Below, one piece after another: positions 24,601 to 36,306 of a stretch of DNA of 64,000 bases (positions within the stretch are counted from its first letter, which is position 1; every line of letters starts with the position of its first letter). This DNA is from Talinum fruticosum (Eukaryota; Streptophyta; Magnoliopsida; Caryophyllales; Talinaceae). A program made the translations under genes and the position numbers. The DNA lies in assembly GCA_021018815.1 (NCBI GenBank), contig JAITYX010000042.1, positions 635,001-699,000 of the forward strand, written 5' to 3'. The notes under the pieces are model-generated. The model saw nothing but the letters and a program-made list of their open reading frames with translations, was not told where the DNA came from and did no database searches.

Positions 24601-27600
24601 ATTTAGTGGAAAGAGGCACCTCTTCACTTCCATTTTTGACTCGTCTGAATGTTGTGAGAGGTAACTTGATGGATTCACACAGTGATCTGCTGCTTCCTGC
24701 AACCCGTGATGCACATTCCCCATTTCTGTTTCCATAGCATTTACCTCCATGAGGTGAATGGCATGGTCAGTTGACTTGTTCCCCAGGTTACCTGTGGGAG
24801 GAGAATTCTGATTAACCTGACTTACACTACTGTTTTCCAACTTTGCTTCTACAGGACATAGTAACTGATCATTTAACAGATTCAAAGAGTGATTAGCTGT
24901 CTCCACACTATTGTTGTTCACACCTGCCAGCTCTACATGCTGATGCTGAATCTCTGCAAAGTTTGCTTCTGCGAAATTACCACAGTTATCAATTAATCTG
25001 GGTGATTTTCCCTCAGGTAAAAATTTGAAGTGATTAAGATATGCTGTTCCTGAAGATAGCTTTAGTTCTAGAGCTCCAGTATGAACCAGCTCATCATTCA
25101 CCGCATTAGAAGTTTCATTTCCAGCTGGACATAGGGTGAGAAAAACTCATGTTGAGGTACTAAATGAGTATTATCTCCACCACTGAAGCCACCAGAAAGA
25201 GCAGGAATATCATCTTCAGAATCTGACAACACAGTCCCCAATCTTCTGCGCACATTACGTCGAGCAAATGAAACTGGAGAATCGGAGGAATTGTAAAAAT
25301 CACACGCGTTGCTTGCTGCTATGGTATCATTATCTACATGAAGAAAGCAGTTTCCCCTTAAGATTTCTTCTTTCTTGGCCTCAATACTAGCAAATTCACT
25401 ATTGTCAAAATCCAAATTATTCTCCACACTGTTATTGCCTACCTCTTCCTCAATCACTTCTAACAAGCTATCATTTTCCTCCATGCTTATCTTGCACAAA
25501 GTGTTGGCAATCTCTGCCTCAACCAACACAGATAATGAAGACGGTAACTCCCAAGGAATCAATTTAGGCAGTATACAGTGCCCAGCTTCAAGATTGAACA
25601 TCAGAGGACTATACATCAGTCGCACCTTCCCATCTGTACCATTAAGATGGCCAAATTGAGATTATATGAGTGACTGACTGAGACATTTGAATCTACACAG
25701 AATAACTCGATTGAAGTAAACTAAGATACATAAAGTTCACCAAGAATTTTACACAGAATAGACCAATTTTGAAAAAGATCAACCAGAAGGGCCTGCAAGA
25801 TATCTGGACCCAAAAACATTTGTGCTATAATCTTATCTAACCTGTCAGAAATCCTTTTCTTTGGCACCAGAACTGAAGCTGCATCAAAGTTCTACGAATA
25901 TCCCCTCCACAAAAACGTATACATCTCTGAATCAGGCAAGGCTGTACATTAGCTTTCTCGGCAGCACAAACCTGTGAAGAAGACATAATTTAATTACGTG
26001 AACTTCGTAAGGCAACCAGAAATTTGACTTGGGAATAAAAGAGAAACTTCTCATAATGCGAAGGACAAACCAGGTATATATGGTGGATAAGCTCCTTCAA
26101 CGAAGGAAGTGTGAAACACACTTCTTCCCTCACCAGACTGTCTGGTAGTATGGGGTTTTCACCTAAAAAAAATTCACAGAGAACTACTAAGGAACTTGTA
26201 AACAATAATCTGAATACAAATACGTCAACTTTGGATGAAAGAGAATAAACCGAGATATAGGTTATCTCATCTGGTAATCGCTTACTATTGCTAGTGAGTA
26301 TCATAGGCCGCTTTCCTGTGTTAGCTAGTTGTTGTATTGTGGAAATGAACCCGCGATCTTCACATAAAGTAGCATCCACATCCTCGAAGAGTATCACAGT
26401 TTTGATTTCACTTTGATCACAAGGAATTCTACCATCACCAGTGCATTGCATCGCATCTGCAAAATCCTCCTCTTCTGATAGAGACATCACTTCAACTACA
26501 CTTTTGTTCAAATCCAAAGTTGCTGCATTAAATACAGCCGGAGAGGACTTCAGATTAAGTTTATTTGGTGAACCCACGGGATTTTCCTGGGACCTGGACA
26601 GCACAAGTGTTTTGTTCTTACATACCAAGTTTCATATGAACTTCATTGATAGTAATTATTGCATTGATGAAAACTAAAAGTTTGACATAAATCATGCTAA
26701 GACCCAAGATCGGAGACAAACCGCTTAAGCCGATGGGATCCCACAGCCTCCCCAAATTTCTGCTTAAGAACAGCTCCATTTCTCCAGTCTGATGCATTAA
26801 CCTGGAAACAGAGAAAGGAATAAACAAGACTTCTTAGAGTCAAGCTTGTGTTGCGTAGGCAATGAGGCTTAAAGACAGTTGTATTCTGTCAGATAGTATA
26901 GCCTGAAGAACTCATTGCCAAAGAACCACTAGCATATAGAAAAACATCAGAAAACCAAGCCGATTCCTTTACCAAACAAAAATCAACATACATCCAGCAG
27001 CAAATGTAAGACCTCTGCACCATTGGACTTTTAGAAAGGAATCTGACAATAATGCAGCAAGTTTCACCAATGAACCTTGACGCTTGTTAAAGAGTTCTCA
27101 AGATATGGCACAACAAAATCAAAGAGGTTGTGCTCTCACATGGTCCCATCATTCACATCCCGACCAGCTATGACTGTGAAGGTCATTACTACTAAGACCT
27201 CCCTACCCCCACCCCCAAAAAAAAAAAAAAAAAGTTTTTGCAATGGGAGTAGGGTGTAAAGGAAGGCACTCCAAAGACCAGCAAAAGGGAGCTCAAACCA
27301 GGTTCCTCTTAACACATCAGAGAATGTAGCAGCTAAAGCACCACAAAACAAAATCAGGGAAGGGAACAATAGACTATAAGAATTAGGCAGAGGCAGAATC
27401 CTGACATTGGTTTAGATTACATTCAAGAGTTGTAGAGAGAAAAGGATAATGGTCAAAGAAGTGAAGCTTGATGAAATCTCAACTTGGTGAATATCTGGGG
27501 GAGTGCAAATGAATACTTCATTGACACCTAGGAGATCATTCAGGCTTCTAAATCCTTACTAGAACAAGGATAATTAATTTTAGTGTCTCAGAGATCAACC

Positions 27601-30600
27601 TGTAAGTCAGACATAAGAACAATATCTATACCTCAATAACTTGGAAACCTTGCTCTTTTGCACAAGCATAAATGGCTGCTGATTTTCCACTCTGCATGCA
27701 GAACCAGTTAACTCAGTAAAACCATACTTGAAAGCAGTTGCTTCAATACAGAATGCTGAATAACTTCACACTGTTATTTCATGAACATTTGGGATTGAAT
27801 AACTTACACTGTTATTTCATAAACATTTGGGACAGGAAAAAGGCCATTAGCATAAAGAGGAAACACTATAATTTAGTATTCCATTTCAATGACAGAAAGA
27901 AAGATCACTAGGCTACACTATTTGCGTAATATCCAATTCCTAAGATCTTGGGTAATACCATCATATGCTGATTAATGAGCCATTGTGATCAGAAATATGG
28001 TCAGATACTTCATTTAAAATTTGCATAAGTCATATTTCTGATCACATCTAAACCCTCAGCTAATGTTTCAGGAGCATAAAGATGGACAACTGCTGAGTTA
28101 TTTTCCAAGTTACTTGAACAAAAGAGATTTTTGGCTCCGAGCAGATCAGCCACAATTAAAACAGATTGATGAAGCGCTGCCAAGATTAAGCAATTCCAAA
28201 CTTTACCAAATTGTTGTGGTGGGTGAGAACTGAGGTGGGAGTAACAAATGGATTGAGTGTAAAAAAGGGGAGGGGCAGTAATGGGAACGACATACAAGAG
28301 GCCATCAAAGTTCAGATGCTTCAGTGTTGTTAAACATTTGAACTTTGCTATCAAGAAACATAGAGTTCATGGAGGGGAGGCACATACCCCAACAGGTCCT
28401 GTTACCAAGAGGACATTTTTCAGGCCAGGTTCCTCATTTACATTTTCTGAATCAGAATCACTATAATAAGAATCACAATCATCTTCCCTCATCGAGCACT
28501 TGTTAGCAATGGAGGACCTCCTACTGGAACGAAAATCTGTTGAATGCCAAAGATGTAGCCATTCATTTATAAATTTCACAGCTTCATTATTGCCACAAAC
28601 CTGCAAATATAACGAGGGAATATCACGGAAAGCTCCTTTTTGCCCCTAATCCAATACAAATTAAGTCCATGAAGCAATAAGCATGTTCCATTGATGAGAA
28701 CCATATTCTTCATAGTCTAAGACAACAGCAACACCAGAAAGTGAGACGGAGCATAGATGCCACACCTCGAATGCCTTCTCTGGCTGATACTTATTTGTCC
28801 ACAAGCTATTCTCAGGATGCTTTGTGCGACTCAGATAATATGATATAATGCTGCACGGCAATGAACAAAAGGTTTCATTTTCAGGATCAATTCCTCCAAT
28901 CAGAAAACTGTTTTAAGAGACTAGGACAAAATTTCTTAGTAATCATGAAACACCTTTATTGCCATCACAATATTTGAGAAATAAAGATAATTAGAGAACC
29001 ATATAAATAACAGCAGAATGAACCTTCATAACAAGAAATAAAGAAAATAACAGCAGAGCAAGAATCACAAGCTTTTTGTCACTAGCTTAGCGACTTAAGC
29101 ATATAAATAAGAGGTGGAAAAGCATGAAATGGATGAGCTTACTTAACAGTTTCCCTGAATGACTTATGGGAGTGAGCATCTATAGACATTAGACAATGTG
29201 TTCAAGCACGCACATGCACAGACAGTTAATGTCATAACCATAACATAGGAACACATTACAATTCAGAACCTCATATTAAACACGAATGGTTGACAATGAA
29301 AGAGAATAATTACAAGCTTTAAGAGACTCTGACAGGGGATTAAAAAAACTAGATCTGACAGATGCAACCAAGTGATAGTAAGAACCAATTAGCGTACACG
29401 ACACCACAAAACAGCATAATTCCAGCCAAAGAAGGTCCTGGGCAGCTCATACCAGCTTACCCCTGACAACCAAAAAAAAGGTTGTTTCTGACAGAGAGAA
29501 CCAATAAGCATTTTAATGATGCAATAAAATTGGAAAATTTGTAAAATAGAATGATCACCTTTCCAGGAGAATTTCCTTTTGCTGCTCAGAAGTTGAGCCC
29601 ACAGGGTCAACATTTCCAGCAATAAACCCAAGTTCATCAAATTCAAAGTCCTGCTAGCAAGCACCATTCAGTTATAACAATCGCAAAACCAAATAACAGA
29701 TGTAATTAGAAAGAATATAACTGGATAATCTTATGTTCTTCAACACTCAGTTCCTCACCTTTTCCATGATCTTCAGCAGGTCATATGGAGTCACTTCTTC
29801 GTCAACTACTATAAGAGATTCAGAGGTCAGTTTTGCACAAATGTCTTCATAGGCATATTGTCCTGTATACAAATCCTCAAGACATAGTGATGTTGCTGAA
29901 GGATTTGCAATGTTGAGATCAGTGCCAAAATTTAAAGAACCAACATCGCTTCCAGAGGAGGAAATAGTCCTTTCTTGATCACAAGCAAGATTGCCAAAGT
30001 TCCCTTCACAGAAAGTCCAGTTGCTCCAGTCAATAGAATCCACATCAACCTGTGGAAAAGAAAAGGGGACTATTTTGTTTCAGCACAATAGGAGCACTTT
30101 TTTATATATTATTAGAATAAGCCTTTTTTTTTTGGGGGGGCTTATTTAACAATGCATACAGGAAGTGCGAATACATTGCACACCTGAACATTTTCAAACA
30201 CGTGAATGGGGCCACACTCAGCATGTCTCTCCTTCTTCCTGTCCAAGCACCCATTATTCTCCACCTCATTTGTAACCTGATCTTTCTTTCCAGCTTTCCA
30301 AGCTGAGAAGAATGGGTGCACCTGCTTCCCAGCAAATAACCGTGAATTCTCCTGGTCACATGTAACATAATTAGCCATCCTGTATGTAAAGTACATGTTA
30401 AAATGAACTATGCCTTCCGAGTCAAACCCGCTGGCTATATGTGTCAGATAATTAACACAACAAGAAGCACTTGAAGAAACAGGGGTATATTGTGACTTTG
30501 ATGAAGCACGGGCCCTTCCGAGTCAAACCCGCTGGCTATATGTGTCAGATAATTAACACAACAAGAAGCACTTGAAGAAACAGGGGTATATTGTGACTTT

Positions 30601-32583
30601 GATGAAGCACGGGCCCTTCCGAGTCAAACCCGCTGGCTATATGTGTCAGATAATTAACACAACAAGAAGCACTTGAAGAAACAGGGGTATATTGTGACTT
30701 TGATGAAGCACGGGCAACCAACATAACATACCAGTTAATGTTGCAAATCAGTAGTACAGTTACACGGCAGGCACACAGAAATAAGATTGGCAATGAAAAA
30801 AGCTAACCTCAGCTGTCCGTTTAGCCTCTAGCCACAAGTCAGGAACTGCTTGTAAATTTTGGTGGGTAGCTGCAGGGTGACTTGGTGCCTTTGCCGTGGA
30901 TGTCCCCTTCTTACTATGAGTTCTTCCATTTCGTGGAGAAGCATGCTGCTTATCTCTCAGCTTTTGTGGGCTACCATCATCTTCAGAAATAAAGAGCAAA
31001 ATGAGCAATTAAAACATACTTCCTCAAAAAACAATAATGTTAATACACCTTCTTTCCTGGTTTGATTGTTGTAACTGATGGTTTCTTGGTCAAATGTGAA
31101 CTTTTACTACTAACTTTATTAAAAATATAATTAATACAACACGTCAAGAAGTTTGTAAGAGTGCAAAGCATTGGAATTAAATGTAACACATACAATAAAT
31201 ATGAATGAAATTTATGAATCATTTGCATTACATAGCATTGTGCCCCCATTGGACATGGGTAACCATTTCTATATCTTCTTTTGTCCAGACTTCCTTATCT
31301 CATAAATTCACCGAAAAGCTCAAGCCTTTGACAGCATAATTTATTAATTAGGTCTTTACCTGGAGATTCAACATCATCAAGTGCTATAATAGAAGAATCT
31401 TTCCCATTGACAGCAACCTGCTTGTCAATACCATACAGGAAAAGCGATGAGCACAGAAAAATTTCATTTGCATAAGAAAACCTAAGAAGAATCTCCCTAA
31501 GAATAAGCATGATAAACTACGCCACAAATATGCACCCCCTGGAGCAAGCCCATGTTATATCTATGTACAAACGGACCACTATGATTAGCACCGGAAGCAA
31601 AAAATAAAAATGAGCATCCTAGAATGCCCCATCATACATCAGGAAAGATAAAACTACTTTAGTTACATGATATAAAGCATGAAGAGGACAAAGGCTAACA
31701 AAAGTGGGGATAAGCTGAATGATGCCACCAACACTTGAACTGGAAACTAGAGGGTTCTTATTGAGCAAATCACTATCCTTCGTATGATTCCACAATCGGC
31801 CTGACCACAATATGCATAGATAGTTTTGCATCATCTCCCTAAAATTAATTGGGCAATGAAATACGCTCACACAAAAACAGCTTACATATAGTTGAAGCAG
31901 AATTTATCAGAACGGCAGAAGCAAATATCAAATTAATCTTCAACAAATTCGTCTTCAACAAGTGAACAATTTCCCATAAAATTCACCCTAATGCTTCTAA
32001 AAGGCAAAGTACCCTACCAAAAACGTTTAGATAATTGGGAACAAACGAAATTCAGGTAAACTAACAATATAATCAATGTAGTCCTGAAAATATTAACAAA
32101 AACAAGACAAATTACAACAATAGAAGCATAAATTGAGCACCAATTTTGAGATTTTCATCAGGTTTAATGTGTCAATTTCACTATTTAGAGCATGATGTTT
32201 ACCTTCTTAGAACCCCGTTTCTTAGGTGTGGAATTTTGCTGTGATTTCTTCCCTCTCTTTCTACTTCTTCCCTGACTCCCACAGCACTCTTCTTCGTCAA
32301 CCACGTCATCAATGATCTCCACATCAACCCTTTTCGCCTCTTTCTTATTCCCTCTATTTCTGCTTCTTTTCTGACTCCCACAATTCTCCTCGTCATCATC
32401 GACGATTTCCTCAACCTCTTTCTTCTCCTTCTTCACGGAATTTTCGACTTTGATTTCGTGGGCCTTAAGAGGAAAGAGCGTCTTCTGAACGAAACGCCGG
32501 CGAACGACCTTCCGATCCGGCGATTGCATATCGACGCCATTGATAACAGCCACTTGATCAGTTTGATCAGCTGGTTTTTCCAT
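21631..32583 (-). CDS. ELG1: ELG1/ATAD5-like AAA+ clamp-unloader large subunit, 17 exons
   Basis: Large subunit of an RFC-like complex that removes PCNA from DNA after replication (role from yeast Elg1 and human ATAD5). Exons: 32203-32583, 31360-31417, 30808-30980, 30184-30351, 29759-30049, 29559-29650, 28766-28850, 28388-28600, 27632-27691, 26722-26801, 26286-26593, 26071-26162, 25842-25971, 23377-25633, 22974-23280, 21827-21994, 21631-21745. The N terminus is basic with acidic repeats. Exons 8-9 form the Walker A motif G-P-V-G-S-G-K-S, and exon 11 carries the Walker B-type V-I-L-F-E-D-V-D. Exon 13 has the C-G-G-D-I-R-R sensor 2 region typical of RFC large subunits. Exon 4 holds a V-H-P-F-F-S motif common to plant homologues as I recall them. 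Exon 14 is unusually long. One base appears missing in exon 15 (23005-23011), and exon 14 probably has another near 25134. About 1,660 codons, longer than the Arabidopsis protein. Confidence 0.88.
21746..21826 (-). other. Likely 81-nt GC-AG intron, in frame and free of stops
   Basis: On the minus strand the sequence gaag/gcaagttg is followed 81 nt later by tttccag/ggctcgg. GCAAGT is the standard form of a GC donor. Removing it joins R-R-G-R to A-R-V-P-K-N-Y-L-S-S, which resembles plant ELG1 C termini. Retaining it adds 27 residues unlike anything I recall in the family. Because 81 is a multiple of three and no stop occurs, gene finders would read straight through. Confidence 0.68.
23377..25120 (-). 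repeat. Degenerate protein repeats inside the large exon of the ELG1-like gene
   Basis: The long exon codes for recurring but diverged blocks of roughly 45-50 residues. They share a D/H-S-L-N-P or H-S-L-N-L core, then a stretch with L-x-x-E, E-x-x-x-Q and a E-T/A-A-N or E-T-A-G piece. Copies can be traced around codons for H-S-L-N-L-L-N, H-D-S-L-N-P-S-S, G-D-S-L-N-Q-L-N and G-N-S-M-Y-P-V-N. Divergence is high, so copy number is approximate (five or more). Confidence 0.55.
30413..30715. repeat. Three perfect tandem copies of a 101-bp unit in intron 3 of the ELG1-like gene
   Basis: The unit starting ccttccgagtcaaacccgct begins at 30413, 30514 and 30615, and each copy reads identically to gatgaagcacgggc. 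It lies entirely between exons 3 and 4. Three identical copies imply either a very recent expansion or an assembly duplication. Confidence 0.95.
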
Positions 32584-32695
32584 CAAAGGGGGACCAATTT
32601 AGGGTTTCGGGGAGAAACAAAATTAGGGCTTTTGGGACCAATTTGGGGGTTTTGCAGTGAGAGCACTGGGGTTTCACATGTAAGTGAGAGAAAGA

Positions 32696-32718
32696 CGAGA
32701 GAGAGAGAGAGAGAGAGA
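32696..32718 (-). promoter_or_regulatory. (CT)n tract in the 5' leader of the ELG1-like gene
   Basis: A run of about ten GA units on the plus strand is (CT)n in the sense of the gene and lies about 115 bases before its start codon. Such tracts are common in plant leaders and can bind GAGA-type BBR/BPC factors. A regulatory role is only inferred. Confidence 0.4.
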
Positions 32719-32904
32719 TGGAGGGAAAGAAATCGTTGTTCCCGCGCGATTTCGGAGGCCTATCGGATTGGGAGTCCTAAGCATACATAAAAATAAATTA
32801 CTTAAATTACGGGGAAATACGATGAAATCTCTGAAGGTTTGGAAGTTGAAAATAATATTTTTTTAACGAAGAAAATAATAATAATAATAATAACAATAAC
32901 AATA

Positions 32905-33145
32905 ATAATATCATTTTAAGGTTATGCGCCAATATTAAAGAAATACAAAATTCATAACAAATTTGTGTTAAAAACTAAGTTGTTCTTATATTTCATTGAA
33001 AATGAAGAAAATATCAATGAAAAAAAAAGAGAAACAAGACAGTTAATAATGAAAAAATTAATAAACTATTAATTAATGTATTATTAGAATTATAAAGTGA
33101 TAAGTATAAACGAAAAAATTAATTAAAGTGACATATATTAGGTGT
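32905..33145 (+). mobile_element. Stowaway-like MITE, copy 1 (worn ends)
   Basis: The interior (ttatatttcattgaaaatga, taaactattaattaatgt) matches closely the elements at 48573-48841 and, inverted, 50702-50973. The terminal ctccctcc motif is no longer visible, so the limits are approximate. Confidence 0.7.
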
Positions 33146-33992
33146 GTTGAGCAGTAACTTTTGAGGTAGTGGTTAATGTTTTAAAGGAGGTAAAACACTA
33201 TTTATCTAAAAATGTGTTTGGCAATGTAGTGTTTAACATAGTGATTAGAGTTTTAGATAGCGTTTTTGAAAAGTTACTCAAAGTAACATTTTTAAAAATA
33301 CTACCTAGTGTTTACACATAATTTCCAAATTTTTCTTTTTTATTTTCTAAAAGTTTTTATCAATTATGTCATTTTAAGTAATTTTATACAAATCTGCTAT
33401 TTAAACAGACTACTATTACAAAACACGCTTATTTTGAATCACTAGTTAAACATCTAACCACTAGTCAATAACAGCTAGTCGCTAATAAAATAGCTAACAT
33501 CTACTAAAAAAGTTAACCAATCGTTAAAACAAGTTAATTTTACCAAACACGACCGTTGTGATTAGGATACATAGAAAGAAAGAAATTAAAATTTTATGGA
33601 TCAGTTCCGATAGCCCAAGAAAATGTGAAATGAGGGTCCAGAATATGTCCACTGGACCAGACCCACAAACCCAAGTGCCCATAAAAGCCACGCAGCCCAT
33701 ACTAAATAGTAAATCGTTTCACTATATTAAACGATGAGTTTTTTTTTTTTTTTTGTGGAATGTAACTATCTTATAAATGATGAGTGGTTTTTGCAATTAA
33801 TATATTTTTTCTCCACGTCGATAATGAATTTTTCTGTGCCTTCAAACTTTAATTTAAGTTATTTTATTAAAATAATTCCTGAATTTGGTATCTGAACATT
33901 TTATTGCAGCATCCACACTTCAAATTTTAAGATTATTTCCGTGTGAAAATATTAAATTATGATATATTTCCCGAGTATTCAACCATCAATGT

Positions 33993-34130
33993 AGAGCTTT
34001 GGTTGAAATAGTTCTTAGTAATACCTGATAATCCCCATTTTCCTTTACCCTCTGTGTTTTTAGAGCTTTGGTTGAAATAGTTCTTAGTAATACCTGATAA
34101 TCCCCATTTTCCTTTACCCTCTGTGTTTTT
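33993..34130. repeat. Perfect tandem duplication, 2 x 69 bp
   Basis: The segment beginning agagctttggttgaaatagt starts at 33993 and again at 34062 and is identical over 69 bases. It is non-coding and sits about 280 bases upstream of the gene at 34406. Confidence 0.93.
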
Positions 34131-34405
34131 TAGGCTGTGTTTTGTGGGGCTGCGAATGGGAGGTGGAGAATAAGTCATCTGTGTGAGATGTGGACAGCGT
34201 GGAGGTTGGAATAAAAATTCAATCATTTAGGTTAATCAAAATGGCGTGGACGCATGTGCTTATTGCTTAATCTGAAAATGAATTATGGACCCACCGAAAC
34301 ATATCATCAATTATACACAGCTAAAATAAACCCAACCCACCTCATCCATTCATCTTGATTCAGCCACCCATACTAGCTTTAACCTCGACCTCACTCACCC
34401 CTACA

Positions 34406-35279
34406 ATGGATGAGCACCACCACCCCCTTCTTGCTCCCTCAATAGCCACCACCACCGGAGCAACCACTATCAATGACGATGCCGGACCCACATCATCCAC
34501 CTTTGGTATAGCCCCCAGGATTCTCCTAGTCTTCTTAGTCGGGCTCATTTCTACATGGGCAAACCACGAGGCATCAAAAGGTTTCATGATCACGGTCACC
34601 AACGACGTCGAGGGCACTCCCTAGGGGAGAAATTCTCTTTGTTCTATGTCTCTAACGATGAGATGACCCGGTTAGTACAATCTGCTTCTGATTTTGCTAC
34701 CCGTATCTTATATCCGAATCCCAAAGGCATGCCCGAGAAGCTCCTTAACTGGGTGGATATTCGACTTGCTAACCTGAACCTGACCCGTGATCACATAGTG
34801 GTGGCCGAGGCTACTGGGGAGAAAAACAAGTATGTTCTCTCCATAAACCCTCAAGTCATGGAATTCAGTGATTTTAGGCATAGGATCAAAAGAGACATCC
34901 TAAAGGGAATGGCGGGAATATTGCTATTCGATTTGCAAAACAGAGCTCCAAAGACAATGCTAGATGGAATGGCTGAGTACATCAGTAGTTTGGCAGGTTT
35001 TGAACCCAAAAACCGGTCCTCAAGACAAGGGATCTTAAGGGGAAGTGTTGGGAGGCTGAAGACCCGGGTATCGTAGCAGAATTTCTGGGTTATTGTGAAG
35101 GGAAGAGTGGAGGGTTCCTAGGGAGATTGAACCAGATGATAAGGGAGGGCAACTGGGATGAGCAAACATTGGACAGAGCACTTGGGATGCCAGCCAAATT
35201 TTTGTGTAAATCCTTCCATTCTTCATTGGTTGAAATGCAGGATCTTAGCTTCTCAAATTCGGTTTCTAGTTACAGGTGA
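34406..35279 (+). CDS. Plant basic secretory protein (BSP) family homologue lacking the HExxH motif; two apparent frameshifts
   Basis: Single-exon gene of 291 residues once two missing bases are allowed for, at the C3 run 34619-34621 and the G4 run 35039-35042. The start is the ATG of M-D-E-H-H-H. A hydrophobic segment at residues 38-51 (I-L-L-V-F-L-V-G-L-I) suggests a signal anchor. The body carries the family landmarks F-Y-V-S-N-D-E, D-G-M-A-E-Y-I-S-S-L-A-G-F and G-I-V-A-E-F-L-G-Y-C. At the place where active family members have a zinc-binding H-E-x-x-H, this protein reads K-G-M-A-G, so it is probably not a metalloprotease; related membrane-anchored plant members also lack it as far as I recall. 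Function unknown. As literally read it is three overlapping open frames, each ending at or near a G/C run. Confidence 0.85.
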
Positions 35280-36306
35280 GATTGATCTATGGATCTGGGT
35301 CGAGCTTTGGTCTTGTTTGGGCTCCCTGTAAATTCTGAATATTTATCTGTCTGTTTTTATCTCGTCGCGGGATAAATTTATGGATATAGACAGATTTTGG
35401 GCATTGAATTTGATTCTTTTATTCATAAGCATAGTTTTGTATTAGTCATCCTGGAACAGTTATGTGTACTGTAGTATGTATCTGAAGGTAAAAATGAAAA
35501 ATGTGACAGCATATACAGAGGACTCAAGTCACTTTTCGAATGTTTCACTAAATTGTACTGGTTTTCTTCCTTGTGTAGTATGCAGATATCAGATAATAAG
35601 TTTCGAATGTAGGATCTATAAGAAATTATCTTTCCATAATTTAGGTTTAGATGTGAGATCAGGCTGAATACATCGGCCCTTTCTAGCTTTTTAAAAATAG
35701 CTTTGTCGATGTAAAAAACTGATTAACCAAACATAGTAAAAGTTATTCAGAAAGTTGTTTGTTAAACATAACCATCTCCGAATCCATACTATCGATTTGG
35801 CGAATCCATACTATCAATTTGGTATCCATACTATCGATTTGGCGAATCCATAATATCAATTTGGTTCGGTTTAGCCGTTTAGATAAAAGTGTTCGATGTG
35901 GAGACTCTATTTCTCTAATTTTTGAAACACAAGGTTAATAATAAGTGACGACGGTATATCTAACGTGAACCTTGCTATCATTTGGCAATTGGCACCGGAT
36001 AATACTCGTCACGGAATCAAGTCTGCTATTGAATTCAGTAACACTAATAGATTGATCCTTAACACTGGTTGAGAACTTCCATAAATATAATGCGAATTTG
36101 GAATTCACGAGAGCATACATAATTTCCAGGACATCAATTGCATCAGACTGTTAGAAAGCAGAATCAGCGAAGGAAATCAATCAATGTTATATACAGCTAT
36201 TTACATATTGATTAATGTACGAGGAGAACCACAAGGAGATGTGGCAAAAGAATACCAGAAGAGCACTGCCTTTATCAGCAAAATACACAGCAGCAGGCGA
36301 CAAACT
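35280..36306. other. Convergent 3' region between the BSP-like and coiled-coil genes
   Basis: 3' UTRs of the two facing genes, without other coding content. 35777-35862 contains a short interspersed repeat, with the motif ccatactatc-gatttgg and variants occurring four times. Confidence 0.6.

Larger units (their letters stand above)
32584..34405. other. Divergent intergenic region between the ELG1-like and basic secretory protein genes
   Basis: 32584-32790 is the 5' leader of the minus-strand gene and includes a GA tract. A worn MITE copy is at 32905-33145. 33200-33555 is AT-rich and bounded by gtgtttggca and the complement of taccaaacac, possibly a second degenerate element. A 69-bp duplication lies at 33993-34130. 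The promoter of the plus-strand gene must fall within the last few hundred bases. Confidence 0.5.

Noticed and set aside
30413..30715. Possible CRISPR-like or regulatory repeat array
   Set aside because: Copies are directly abutting with no spacers and lie in a plant intron; it is a plain tandem triplication.
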